Shown here: positions 11,827-24,108 of the stretch, one piece after another
Numbering within the stretch: position 1 is the first letter of the stretch
Layout: every line of letters starts with the position of its first letter
DNA from: Maratus speciosus
Taxonomy: Eukaryota; Arthropoda; Arachnida; Araneae; Salticidae
Length of the DNA: 64,000 nucleotides
Assembly (NCBI GenBank): GCA_963932465.1
Contig: OZ010790.1
Location: 346,233,087-346,297,086 of the forward strand
Reading direction: 5' to 3'
Position numbers and translations under genes: made by a program
The notes under the pieces: model-generated
Told to the model about the DNA's origin: nothing
Seen by the model: the letters and a program-made list of their open reading frames with translations, nothing else
Databases searched by the model: none

Positions 11827-12740
11827 GGGGAAAGTAGGGTAATAACGCTCAGAAGGGTAATCCCGCTCACCCAATATCTCTAAACAGAATGGAATTGAAA
11901 ACGTGCGATCGGTACCGGCACCTAGCGAACTTCATCCTAAGTTCCCAGTAAGGATTTAGTGCCCGTCGGGAGGAAAGTATTTTTGGGTCCTCACGTTATT
12001 AGTATTAAGTTGTTTTATTATAAAATTCTACAACATGTAAATTGAAGGTAAGTGTACACTCTTATTTTCAAATATTAATTTACTCATTATGTCTACAAAA
12101 TATATACATTTAGCTGTACTTTCATGCTTTTATTTATTTTTGTAATGCGTTGTTACGCCAATTATAATGCAATAAAACCCAACATGGCAATGACAGTTAA
12201 TGGCGCTCGTGTGAAATTCTAGAAGAAGTGTTACCAGTGGGCAACATTTTTTTAATTCAAATTTGTTAATTGATACCACTTTTTTGAAATGATAAAATTT
12301 CCCTGTTTTTCCTTTATTAATATGTCATTAAACAAGGAGTATTTTACGATTTCAAAAAAGTAGTGAAAATAAAAAAACTTAAATATAAAAAAAGTAGCCC
12401 ACTATACATCAAACACAATATGTGTAAAGTGATTGCAAAAAGTCTGCAGTGGTGTGAACAGCCCACACAACTACATATGTGACTTTTGTCTTACTTAAAC
12501 GTTGTATTCAAACCCTGAGCGCAATTACCCTACCATGTCGGGCATTACCGCTCAGTCGATGGTCATTTAAATAAAACGATAAAAAAGAATTCCTAAAACT
12601 TTTATGAAAATTAGTTGATCGCAAACTGTTCCTTATACTTTGAAGTTATACTTCATTAATAAAATATTGATTTTTTTGTCCAAATTTGACTAGCTATTCA
12701 TGTTTTCCCTTAAGTGAGCAGCCATTCCCCTACTTTCCCC
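11827..12740 (+). mobile_element. GGGGAAAGTAGGG-ended element, full copy
   Basis: Terminal inverted repeats: GGGGAAAGTAGGGTAAT at the left and 'ccctactttcccc' at the right, with TA outside both ends. The right end is preceded by 'aagtgagcagccatt', the inverse of the 'aatgacgctcact' seen inside the left end of the 13148 copy. Length is 914 bp and there is no coding frame. Two internal landmarks, 'gatcggtaccggcacctagcg' and 'gccagtgggcaac', are conserved among copies. Confidence 0.75.
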
Positions 12741-13147
12741 TACATTTAGCTATACTTTCATGCTTTTATTTATTTTTGTAATGCGTTGTTACGCCAATTA
12801 CAATGCAATAAAATTCAGCATGGCGATAACGGGTAATAGCGCTCGCGTGGAATTCCAGAAGAAGTGGTGCCAGTGGGCAACTTTTTTTAAATTCAAATTA
12901 GTTGATTGACACCACTTTTTTGAAATGGTAAAATTTCCCTGTTTTCGCCTTTATTAATATGTCATTAAACAAGGAGAATTTTAAGATTTTAAAAAAGTGT
13001 TGAAAATCAAAAAACCTAAATTTAAAAAAAGTAGCCAACTATATGTGTAACACCATATGTGTGCACAATATGTGTCAAGTAGTTGCAAGAAGTCTGCAGT
13101 GGTGTGAATAGCCCAGACAACTACATATGTAACTTTTGTCTTACTTG
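12741..13147 (+). mobile_element. Half copy of the GGGGAAAGTAGGG-ended element, interrupted
   Basis: This corresponds to the segment from 'tacatttagctatactttcatgc' to 'aacttttgtcttactt' of the 11827 copy. The homologous continuation ('aaatgttgtattcaaac') resumes at 14044 and runs to about 14312. The full element at 13148-14043 therefore sits inside it. The left half of this copy is absent. Confidence 0.6.
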
Positions 13148-14043
13148 GGGGAAAGTAGGGTAATGACGCTCACTCAATATCTCTAAACAGAATAGAATTG
13201 AAAACGTGAGATCGGTACCGGCACCTAGCGAACTTCATCCTAAGTTCCCAGTAAGGATTTAGTGCACGTCGGGAGGAAAGTATTTTTGTTTCCTCACGTT
13301 AAGTGTTTGAAGTTGTTTTATTATAAAATTCTACAACATCTAACTTGAAGGTAAGTGTACACTCTTATTTTCAAATATTAATTTACTCATTATGTCTATA
13401 AAATATATACATTTAGCTGTACTTTCATGCTTTTATTTATTTTTGTAGTGCGTTGTTCCGCCAATTATAATGCAATAAAACCCAACATGGCGATGACGGG
13501 TAATGGCGCTCGCGTAGAATTCCAGAAGAAATGTTGCCAGTGGTCAACTTTTTTTAAATTCAAATTTGTTGTTTGACACCACTTTTTTGAAATGGTAAAA
13601 TTTCCCTGTTTTCGCCTTTATTAATATGTCATTAAACAAGGAGAATTTTACGATTTCAAAAAAAGGTGTGAAAATCAAAAAACTTAAATATAAAAAAAGT
13701 AGCCCACTATATGTCTAACACAATATGTGTAAAGTGGTTGCAAAAAGTCTGCAGTGGTGTGAACAGCCTACACAACTATATATGTGAGTTTTGTCTTACT
13801 TAAACGTTGTATTCAAACACTGAGCGCAATTACCCTACCATGTGGGGCGTTACCGCTCAATCTATGGTCATTTAAATAAATTGATAAAAAAAATTCCTAA
13901 AACTTTTATGAAAATTAGTTGATTGTAAACTGTTCCTTATGCTTTGGAGTTATACTTCTTCAATAAAATATTGATTTTTTCGTCCAAATTTGACTAGCTA
14001 TTCATGTTTTCCGTTAAGTGAGCGCCATACCTCTACTTTCCCC
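13148..14043 (+). mobile_element. GGGGAAAGTAGGG-ended element inserted into a copy of its own family
   Basis: The ends are GGGGAAAGTAGGGTAATG and 'cctctactttcccc'. Removing it rejoins 'gtcttactt' to 'aaatgttgtattcaaac', which is continuous in the other copies ('gtcttacttaaacgttgtattc'). That defines the element as 896 bp. The right flank starts TA; the left-flank TA looks mutated to TG. Confidence 0.7.
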
Positions 14044-14312
14044 TAAATGTTGTATTCAAACTCTGAGCGCAATTACCCTACCATGTCGGACATTACCGCT
14101 CAATCGATGGTCATTTAAATAAAACGATAAAAAAAATTCCTAAAACTTTTATGAAAATTAGTTGATTGCAAACTGTTCCTTATGCTTTGGAGTTATACTT
14201 CGCTAATAAAATATTGATTTTTTTTTTTTTTTTTTTTTTTTTTGTGTGTGTAAATTTGACTAGCTATTCATGTTTTCCCTTAAGTAAGCGCCATTCCCCT
14301 ACTTTTCCCTAA
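14044..14312 (+). mobile_element. Right remainder of the interrupted half copy
   Basis: Continues the 12741-13147 segment and closes with 'ccctacttttcccct'. A T22 run at ~14216-14243 has expanded inside it. Confidence 0.6.
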
Positions 14313-15179
14313 TCATCCTTTAGCTGCTCATTTTTTAAAGGTTCTGTAAGAAACTGTCCTGAATTAACTATAGTATTTCACCTTCAATAGAATTTTTATA
14401 CTTAATCTGGTTTAATTTAGACCACCCAATCAGAAAATTTTCTTAAATATCCGACTGAGGGGCAGTGATTGTGTCACTTTACAATCAAAAACAGCTTTTA
14501 GTATAATTTCTAAATAATGGTGGCGACATGGCAAATACAGAAGTTTTTTTTTCCTTTAACAATTGCTATAGACAAATGCAGGTTCTTCTGAGGAGAACTG
14601 CGTTTACTGCACAGTGGTATCTAAACACATTGCCTAGATTTTACCTGTACTACCTCCCACTCTTCAATTGCTGAAAATACAGCTTTCGCTTGAATTATTC
14701 CGCTACTATTTTCAAGCTGATGAACTCGTAGTACAGGCCCGTAGCTAGACCATACTTCCAGGTAGGGCAAAGATTTTTCCAGGGGTGGCAGGTTATTTCT
14801 TCATTTTTTTCTATCTCTTATTCGTAGTTCTTCAAAAATATGCATGGCAATTTTAGGGATTTTTTTTTTCATTTAAAATATGAGATATTTCTAAAGTCAG
14901 TACGAAATTTTTAAAGTTTCTTCGGAGATATAATAAAAATGTATTAAAGTTAAATAAGATATTTGGCATAACCAGGGCCGTAGGAATCGTCTCCCATATC
15001 CCCCCCCCCCCATTTGGGGGAGAGTTGAGAAAAGTCAGGGGCCAAGGTAGTAAGTTATTGTACCTTTGAGTCAAATAATGTTTTTTAACTTTTATAATTA
15101 TTTTTAATGTATTTTTAATAACATTTTAATTTGTTTTATCCAAATTCATTTTTTGTCAAAGATCTTGGTCAGATTTAGA

Positions 15180-16190
15180 AAACAGATATGCGCTTTCCTT
15201 CTATATCCACTATTCTTTATAAAGGTGCCCAAATGGAAGAGCTTTGAAAGCTTAAATGCTTAAATTCTAATTAAGAAATATAATGGTATTTTAATTTTTT
15301 TTGGTGGGGGGGGGGTAGGGGGGGGTCCTATAAATGGGAGAAAAAGATGAAACCAAAAGTTCAAAACTTCATTAATACGATTACTTCCTTCAACCTAAAC
15401 AGATATGCACTTTCTTTCTACAGCCACCGTTCTTTTTTAAAGGTGCCCAGATGGAAGAAGTTTTGTAGGCTCTAAATCCTTTTTGAATTGTCTTTTTTAG
15501 GGCCTTCTATAAAAGTGAGGAAAAGTTGGAACCCAAGATTCAAAACTTTTAGGCCCATATTTTTTATTCCAATGTTTAAAAAATATGCTTTTTAATCTCA
15601 ATGGGGTCCCAATGAGCTTCAAAACTTCCTTAATACAATTACTTCCTTCAACCAAAACAGATAATGTGCTTCCTTTCTAGCCACCATTTTTTTTTAAGGT
15701 GCCCAGATGAGAGAAATTTTGCATGCTCTAATTTTTTTTTAATCGTCTTTTTTTTTTGGGGGGGGGGGAGGATGGGCTATGAAAGGGAGGAAAAGTTGGA
15801 ATCCAGGATTCAAAACTTATAGCTGTCACTTTTTTATTCAAATGTTTAAAAAATGTGCTTTTTAATCTCGTTGGGGGTCCCAATCGTGTTCAAAACTATT
15901 ACTTTCTATTAAATTATTACTTTCTACTTCTATTACTTTCTTCAACCAAAACAGGCATGGGCTTCTTTCTACAGCCATCATTCTTTTTAAAGGTGTCCAG
16001 ATGAAAGAAATTGTGCAAGTTCTAAATACTTTTAAAAATGTATTTTTTAGGGTCCCTATTAAATAGAGGAAAAGTTGGAACCCAAGTTCAAAACTTTTAA
16101 ACCTCATTATTGTTATTCAAATGTTTTAAAAAAATGTGCTTTTTAATCTCGTTGGAGTTCCAATAAGCAGGCATTTGTATGCCATGCCTT
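15180..16190 (+). repeat. ~250-bp tandem repeat, four copies
   Basis: Each unit holds 'aaaggtgcccagatgga', 'gaggaaaagttgga', 'caaaactt' and 'gtgctttttaatctc'. Landmark 'aggtgcccagatgga' falls near 15223, 15441, 15698 and (as 'aggtgtccagatgaa') 15992. Units have diverged and contain variable T and G runs. No protein is encoded. Confidence 0.7.
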
Positions 16191-16643
16191 TGCCACCTAT
16201 CCCCTTACGTTATCTGTTTCTTTTTTAACGTTTCACCTCTCTTCTCTCGATAAATTACTAATGTTAAATTATACATAAATTATATTCTGTAATTATTTAA
16301 ATCTGCTAGCTGAGCTTCGCTTGCTTTGCCGGTTGGTTTTTCAAAAAAAGAACCTTCTTTTTTTTGGGGGGGGGCGGGGGGGGGGGGGCTTTGGGAGCCC
16401 CACTGCCTTCAACAGTGTAAACCTGTCCGGAATATACCAATCTGATTCTTGAATTGTTGTAATTTTTCTTTCCATAAAAATGAGTCTCCAGGTAAAAGTT
16501 AAATTTTCCAGCATCGTCGTTCATCTTGCTACAGGAGCCAATTTGTTATTTTCCCACCTTCATCTTAATCATGAAAGCAACAAAATCTACTGAATAATTC
16601 TTCGGTTCACAAATACTTGCCAGAAGGTCTTCGCAAAACGCGA

Positions 16644-17530
16644 AAAAAAAAGTCCTTCCGGCCAGTGCCGGGAGGAAGAGGTAGCTTTCATAATCCTTAT
16701 TTTAAAAAAGCCAACTTATATCATTCAAACGCACGAAGCTCAATTTAGTGGAAACCGAATATAGGAGATTCAATACTAATTTTTATCAATATAATGAATG
16801 AGAATTTCGCGAAATTAGTCAGCTTTATCCATGCTGCTTTTCTTTAAAGTAACTTATATTTGGCTGCCAAATTCGGCAATTTCTTAAAGTGCCTGTCATT
16901 TTAAGACAACATGGTGGATGAGGCTAAGCAGTGAACTTGGTCGAGACCTTAGTAATTGCTGTGCACATGCTCACTCACATCGGAATCGGTTAATATATAG
17001 GAGTGCTGTCGCATGCAAAAAATCAGATTTTTCAAAATGCCACCCACAATAGAAATTGAAACTGCTATATCTGAGCCATTTTTTAAGGTAAAGACAAACA
17101 AAAAATGCTCCTGAATCCTTATATCAAGGTCAAATACTTAAGAAAGAAACCTTTTTCAATTTCTAATTTTTTTGCACCTCACTTTAAATATATACATATT
17201 TTTTAATTTAATGGCCGCCATTTTGAAACAAGATGACTGATGAATCTGGCCAGCGAACTTGGTCGAGGTGTTGATGTATACTATCCACATGCCTTCTTAC
17301 ATCGAAATAGGCGAATACGTGTGTTATCGCGTGACAAATACAAGATCGTTTCAAAATGTTAGCCATGCTAGAAATTCAAAGTGCTATAAATCAACCATTT
17401 TTTAAGATATAAACAAAAGAACAAATTTTCAGAAACAAAAACTGCTCCGGAATCTTTGTATCAAGGCCAAACACATAAAAAAAATCTTTTTCATTTTCCA
17501 ATTTTTTAATACCTTATTTTGAATTTTAAA
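16644..17530 (-). repeat. Palindrome arm A (two inverted 330-bp satellite units plus head)
   Basis: It starts 'agtccttccggccagtgccg', then two satellite units in reverse orientation with 'cgaacttggtcgag' near 16934 and 17255. Its inverse is arm A' (18951-19737), matching even in private variants such as 'ttgatgtatactatccacatg' and 'gctgtgcacatgctcactc'. These arm-specific variants show A and A' arose by one inverted duplication rather than from generic satellite. Confidence 0.8.
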
Positions 17531-17540
17531 TTTAATTTTT

Positions 17541-17668
17541 TTAGGTAGCTTTCTTTACAAAAAGCTACCTATTGCAGCCGTTCGGAGGAAAGCGATTTCA
17601 AAAAATTTTGGTATATTTTCATCGATCATGACCCCCAGACCCCGAAACCACCCTCCGTTCAAAATTGA
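17541..17668 (+). repeat. Palindrome tail T (inverse at 20881-21010)
   Basis: It begins with a hairpin 'gtagctttctttacaaaaagctac', then 'tattgcagccgttcggagg' and 'catcgatcatgacccccag', ending at a (TA)n tract. The same sequence in inverse orientation lies at 20881-21010, again bordered by (TA)n. Confidence 0.8.
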
Positions 17669-17683
17669 TATATATATATATAT

Positions 17684-17699
<16 letters not shown>

Positions 17700-17717
<18 letters not shown>

Positions 17718-18950
17718 CTGACCTATGTCATACTGTAACTCTCGTATTTTTGAACCGATTTGGATGTAATTCGGTGTGTACATAGTACATACCAATGTCT
17801 CGACCGAGTTCGTTGGCCAGCTTCATCCGCCATTTTGTTTCAAAATGGCAGCCATTTAAAATTTTTAAAAAAATTTAAAATTTGAAATGTGGTACCAAAA
17901 AATTGAAAATGGAAAAATATTTTTTTTTATGTATTTAACCTTTATACAAAGACTCCGTAGCAGTTTTTGTTTCGTCTATATCTTAAAAAATGGCTGAGTT
18001 ATAGCATTTTGAATTTCCAGCGAAGCTGACATTTTGAAACGTCCTGAATTTTGTCACGCGATAAAAGGCGTATTTATGAACCGATTTGGATGTAACTTCG
18101 TTTATACATAGTAAAGACCAATGTCTCGACCGAGTTCGTTGGCCAGCTTCATCCGCCATTTTGTTTAAAAATGGCGGCCATTTAAAATTTTAAGAAAAAT
18201 TTAAATTGGAAATGTGGTACAAAAAAATTGAAAATTGAAAAAATATTTTTTTCTTATGTGTTTGACCTTGATAAAAAGATTTGGGAGCAGTTTTTGTTTC
18301 GTTTATATCTTAAAAAATGGCTGATTTATAGCATTTTGAATTTCTAGCGTGGCTGACATTTTGAAACGCCCTGATTTTTGCCACGTGATAACAGACCTAT
18401 TTATGAACCGATTTGGATGTACCTTGGTGTGTACATAGTACATACAAATAACTCAACCGAGTTCGTTGGCCAGCTTCATCCGCCATCTTGTTTCAAAATG
18501 GCGGCCATTTAAAAAAAAATTTTAAAATTTAAATTTAAAATGAGATGCCAAAAAATTGGAAAATGAAAAAGATTTTTTCGTATGTGTTTGACCTTAATAC
18601 AAAGATTCCGGAACAGGTTTTGTTTTGTCTATATCTAAAAAAATGGCTGAGTTATAACATTTTGAATTTCTATTGTGGCTGACATTTTAAAACGACCTGA
18701 TTTTTGTCTTTCGATAACAGGCGTATTTATGAACCGATTTGCATATTACTTGGTCTGTACATAATGCATACCAATGTCTCGACCGAGTTCGTTGGCCAGC
18801 TTCATTCGCCATCTTGTTTCAAAAGGGTTGCGATTTTTTTTAAATGTATTTTAAAATTTAAAATGAGGTATTAAAAAATTGGAAAATGAAAAAGTGTTTT
18901 TTTTTATGTGTTTGGCCTTGATACAAAGATTCGGAGCAGTTTTTGTTTCT
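17700..18950 (+). repeat. Forward satellite array F (~330-bp units)
   Basis: Four units, each with 'cgaccgagttcgttggccag', 'cgccattttgtttc', 'atggcggccatttaaa', 'aaattgaaaat' and 'gcagtttttgttt'. Landmarks occur near 17812, 18130, 18456 and 18780. Each unit also has 'gtacatagta' and 'gaaccgatttggatgta'. Inverted counterparts are at 19741-20866. Confidence 0.85.
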
Positions 18951-19737
18951 GAAAATTTGTTCTTTTGTTTATATCTTAAAAAGGGGTTGAATTGTAGCAC
19001 TTTGAATTTCTATCATGGCTAACACTGTGAAACGATCTTGTATTTGTCACGCAATACCACAGGTAATCGCCTATATCGATGGAAGAAGGCATGTGGATAG
19101 TATACATCAATATCTCGACCAAGTTCGCTGGCCAGCTTCATCAGCCATCTTGTTTCAAAATGGCGGCCATTAAATTAAAAATATATATATTTAAAGTGAG
19201 GTGCAAAAAAATTAGAAATTGAAAAAGGTTTCTTTCTTAAGTATTTGACCTTGATATAAGGATTCAGGAGCATTTTTTGTTTGCCTTTATCTTAAAAAAT
19301 TGCTCAGATATAGTAGTTTCAATTCCTAACGTGGGTGACATTTTGAAAAATCTGATATTTTGCCTGCGAAAGCACTCGTATATATCAACCGATTCCGATG
19401 TGAGTGAGCATGTGCACAGCAATTACTAAGGTCTCGACCAAGCTCACTGGTTAGCCTCATCCACCATGTTGTCTTAAAATGGCAGGCACTTTAAGAAATC
19501 GTCGAATTTGGCAGCCAAATATAAGTTACTTTAATTAAAAGCAGCTTGCATAAAGCTGACTAATTTCGCGAAATTCTCATTCATAATGATTTAGTATTGA
19601 TAAAAATTAGTATTGAATCTCCTACATTCGGTTTCCACTTAATTGAGCTTCGTGTGTTTGAATAATATAAGTTGGCTTTTTTTAAATAAGGAATATGAAA
19701 GCTACCTCTTCCTCCCGGTACTGGCCGGAAGGACTTT
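18951..19737 (+). repeat. Palindrome arm A' (inverse of 16644-17530)
   Basis: Two forward satellite units with the arm-specific variants 'gcatgtggatagtatacatc' and 'gagcatgtgcacagcaatta', ending with the inverted head 'cggtactggccggaaggact'. It forms the centre of the second palindrome, between the forward and reverse arrays. Confidence 0.8.
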
Positions 19738-19740
19738 TTA

Positions 19741-20866
19741 AATGGCAACCCTTTTGAAACAAGATGGCGAATGAAGCTGGCCAACGAACTCTGTCGAGAC
19801 ATTGGTATGTACTATGTACACACCAAGTTACATCTAAATCGGTTCGTAAATACGCCTGTTATCGCGTGACAAAAATCAGGTCGTTTTAAAATGTCAGCCA
19901 CAAGAGAAATTCAAAATGCTATTACTCAGACATTTTTTTTAGATATAGACGAAAAAAAAACTGTTCCGCAATCTTTGCATTAAGGTCAAACACATACAAA
20001 AAAAATCTTTTTCATTTTCCAATTTTTTGGTATCTCATTTAAATTTTTTAATTTTTTAATTTTTTTAAATGGCCGCCATTTTGAAACAAGATGGCGGATG
20101 AAGCTGGCCAACGAACTCGGTCGAGATATTTGTATGTACTATGTACACACCAAGGTACATACAAATCGGTTCATAAATACGCCTGTTATTACGTGAGAAA
20201 AATCAGGACGTTTCAAAATGTCAGCCACGCTAGAAATTCAAAATGCTATAACTCAGCCATTTCTTAAGATATAGACGAAACAAAAACTGCTCCGAAATCT
20301 TTGTATAAAGGTCAAATACATAAGAAAAAAATATTTTTCCATTTTCAATTTTTTGGTACCACATTTCAAATTTTAAATTTTTAAAAAAATTTTAAATGGT
20401 CGCCATTTTGAAACAAAATGGCGGATGAAGCTGGCCAACGAACTCGGTCGAGAGATTGGTATGTACTATGTACACACCGAATTACATCCAAATCGTTTCA
20501 TAAATACGCCTTTTATCGAGTGACAAAATTCAGGACGTTTCAAAATGTCAGCCACGCTAGAAATTCAAAATGCTATAACTCAGACACTTTTTAAGATATA
20601 GACGAAACAAAAACTGTTCCGAAATCTTTGTATAAAGGTCAAATACATAAGAAAAAAATATTTTTCCATTTTTAATTTTTTGGTACCTCATTTCAAGTTT
20701 TAAGTTTTTTTAAAAATTTTAAATGGCCGCCATTTTGAAACAAAACGGCGGATGAAGCTGGCCAACGAACTCGGTCGAGACATTGGTATGTACTATGTAC
20801 ACAGCGAATTACATCGAAATCGGTTCATAATTACGGGAGTTACAGTGTGACATAGGTCAGATATAT
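19741..20866 (-). repeat. Reverse satellite array F'
   Basis: Units carry 'ggccaacgaactcggtcgag' near 20107, 20433 and 20760 plus a variant near 19778. They are the inverse of the forward array at 17700-18950. The array ends in (TA)n and tail T'. Confidence 0.85.
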
Positions 20867-20880
20867 ATATATATATATAT

Positions 20881-21010
20881 ATCAATTTTGAACGGAGGGT
20901 GGTTTCGGGGTCTGGGGGGTCATGATCGATGAAAATATACCAAAATTTTTTGAAATCGCTTTCCTCCGAACGGCTGCAATAGGTAGCTTTTTGTAAAGAA
21001 AACTACCTAA
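20881..21010 (-). repeat. Palindrome tail T'
   Basis: Inverse of 17541-17668: 'gaacggagggtggtttcggg', 'catgatcgatgaaaatatac', 'gaacggctgcaataggtagc'. It closes the compound palindrome. Confidence 0.8.
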
Positions 21011-23451
21011 AAGGGTATAAATCGCATAAAAATTGGACAAAAATTCAAAAATTGCAGAGAGCAAAATTTGACTATATCGAGCCAAAGGATTTAATGCGGA
21101 ATTTTAAAAAATACTCTAAAAATCACATAAAAGGTTTGTAAAAAAATCAGAAATTGCAAACGATAAGCTTTCTATATTGAACTAAAGGACTTAACCCTTA
21201 AATGCCTGAGATTTTAAAAATCATTTAAAAAATGTTTCTCGGCTTTCTTTTAAATAAATCATGGGAAAAATACTTTTAAAAAGTCATATTTTGTTTTAAG
21301 TATGGTTTACGGCTAAAAAACTGTTTGTTACAAATCGGCAATACTGGTGTTTAATTGAAAAAATAATTTTCCTTGATAAAATTCTATAATATTAAACACA
21401 CAAGAATTTTAAGAACTGTGATAAGAAATAAATTTTACTTGCTCACTGCAGAACAAAACAGGGTATTTCGCAAGCTTCCAAACAAAACAAAAAGAACATG
21501 TATCAACAATTGAAAAAATAAATCTATCTTTATTCTTAAACAGCACAAGTGTTGTCATCTAAATGTTGAAAATCGATTTAATAATATTTTCAGATTGTAT
21601 TTTATTGGCAACATTAGGCATTATAGCTTCACTATTATTCTAATAGTACTTATAAGCCTAAATTGGGTATGTTGCCGAAAGGCAACACCCGGTATTTAAG
21701 GCTTAAACTTGATTCCTTTTAGGAATGTACAAAAGAAAAAAACACCGCGGAAAGCGAATAAAACGCCGCACAGAGCAAAATTTACTGTATTGGTATAAAA
21801 GCTTGAAACCGGATTCCTTTTACATTCTCAAAACAATAAATAAATAAACCAGTGGACTAAAGGTTTTTTTCCGTTCAAACACACAAAGAAATGCTTTGAT
21901 TTGCCCATTTTTCGCAAAAAATATAGAAAGTCACCAATCTAACGTAAAAATTACCCAACATCCTTCAATATAAAGATGCAGTTTCATCAAATCAAATCCC
22001 AATAGGGTTCCGTCAACTGTGTTGCATTTGCATTGTACTTTTCATAATTAGAAACTGAACTTGAGCATTAATATTTTTTCCTTCATAACACGAAAAAGTC
22101 GCGAATCAAAGATCAAAATTTCTAGAAATTTTCAAAAGACGAAAATTTCGTCAAATATGAGAAAAATCTCTTCTAATCACAGGAGCTTAAAAACGAGAAG
22201 CGTTTAAAATCGCATAAAAAGTTTGCAAAAAATTCACAAATTGCAGAGGACAAAATTTTGTACTTGTGGCCAAAGATCGAAACCTGACTCCTTTTACTAA
22301 TGTCAAAAAATCCCGTCGGAACGCGAAAGAAAGTTAAAAATTACATAAAAGACTTCGTGAAATATTCAAAAATCGCAGAAGACTACTTTACTATATTCGG
22401 CTAAAATGGAAAGGTAGATTGAAAATGGATTCCTTTTATGAATGTGGGGGAAAAAGCACAAAACTCGAAAAAACCCTAAAAATAGCATAAAAAATTAAAT
22501 TTAAAAATTTAATTAAAAAAAAAAACTTATTTCGATGTGTATAATTTAAGGCATACAGGTATCCTTCCTGTCAAATCTTGTCGTGAACAGAAAAACATCT
22601 GGCCAGGCCAAAAAAGAAAAAAAATGGACAGAGAGACTCTGTATGTCTTTATTATTATCTAGTAAGAAACCCATCTTCGTTGCCCACAGAAAGGTACTGT
22701 CTATCCGAAGCCTTTCTTTTTCAATTTCTATCCAGAACACTTGGATGACAATTTTAAATTGGAGAAAACTGAAAAATATGAAAACGACATCCCAAAGGTA
22801 ATTTTTTTCGAATTAGTAAATCTCTAAATATATATATATATTTAATAAAAGGCACCGTTCACAGCAGAAAAAAAGTTATTATAAGTGAGTATTTTCTGCT
22901 TAAAAAAAATCTGTCTGGGCCATGCGGATGGCATTGTCAAACTCAAAAAAAAAAAAAAAACAGAGAATGCGAAAAGACTTCCTTATTTTTCTATTTATGT
23001 GCAATACTTGGGGTTTTTTTTGTGGCGGTTCATTTGCTAAGGGAATTCAGTTTGAAACTTTTTTTTTTTTTTTTTGCCAAATTCTGTTCTCTGCTATTTT
23101 TGAATTTTTCGAGAATTTTTAGCTGTGTTTCTAGTAATTTTTTTAACATTCGTAAATAAAAAATCCGGTTTCAATCTTTTAGCACAATATAGTAAATTTT
23201 GCTCGCTATGAACTTCGAAATATCTTTATCAATTTTTGGCATCCTTTCGCATTTTGCGGGGATTTTTAAATTTTTTTTTTCTAAATGGGGAATTCTCAAT
23301 TAAATTTTGCTAGTGCTTTGACTAAATTCATGTTGTAAGAATATCAAATATGTTCCTGTAACACCATGAAAAAAATGTTAAAAATTTTAATTTAATCCGG
23401 GTCGAAATAAAAATTTACAATAATTCAAGGTTTGTTTGATTCGAGATCTGA
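21011..23451. other. AT-rich interior of the large hAT-bounded unit
   Basis: Diverged short repeats recur ('aaatcgcataaaa', 'ttgcagag', 'attccttttA'-type phrases near 21017, 21066, 21713, 22200, 22262, 22430). They suggest an old ~100-400 bp tandem family. Frames near 22583 and 22922 are lysine- or phenylalanine-rich and not convincing. No transposase motifs were found. Confidence 0.35.
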
Positions 23452-24108
23452 CAAGGGAACCACTTTAGGTGTTGCTCGCACCTAGCATCGAGACCTGGTG
23501 CATTTTGTAGCCCTATGCATAAAAGTAAGAGAACCGATAAAAATTCTTTGTTAAAATAATATTTTATATATTTTTTTATATTTATAATTTTTTATTATTG
23601 GATTTTTATTTGTTAATTTTACACCAAAAGAGAGTTAAGTCGCCAGATATGGCACTTCAAAATGTTCACTAGCTTTATACCTGTAATAGGTTTATGTCCA
23701 AACCATTACAACACGGTACGTAGCGAAAATACTGAGCTAGGGTTGCCGGAAAACTGTACGGGACGAAAAAGACGCCAATCTTTCCCCGCCAAATATGTAA
23801 ATATAATATTGTATTTTTTGTAAATCAAATTCGTAGGTTCTTGAAGGAATTTTAAAACTTTTTTCAACATTTTAGAGTTATTATTGACTAATTTATATTT
23901 TTAACTATTTTTTTTTTTTTTTAACTTATGTTAAAAGCTCGAAAAGCGGTCTAGAAAATTGCATTTTCAGAAAGTTAATCTGCTGTAAAATCAAAAAATA
24001 TTATTTTAACAAAAAATTTTTATCGATTCCCAAACTTCCTAATATAGAGCTTTAAAACGCACCAGGTTTCATTACTAGGTGCGAGCAACACCTAAAGTGG
24101 TTCCCTTG
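23452..24108. mobile_element. Foldback/MITE-like element with long inverted repeats and TGA duplication
   Basis: Ends CAAGGGAACCACTTTAGGTG and its inverse 'caacacctaaagtggttccc'. The inverted arms extend through 'gctcgcacctag' and further diverged matches (for example 'gttaaaataatatt' against 'aatattattttaac'), roughly 170 bp each. TGA flanks both ends (23449-23451, 24109-24111), a 3-bp target duplication. There is no coding capacity. Superfamily is uncertain; 3-bp duplication is known for PIF/Harbinger, CACTA and some other groups. Confidence 0.7.

Noticed and set aside
22546..23122. Frames of 64-72 codons near 22.6-23.1 kb
   Set aside because: Lysine- or phenylalanine-rich low-complexity translations of A/T runs with no hAT transposase motifs.
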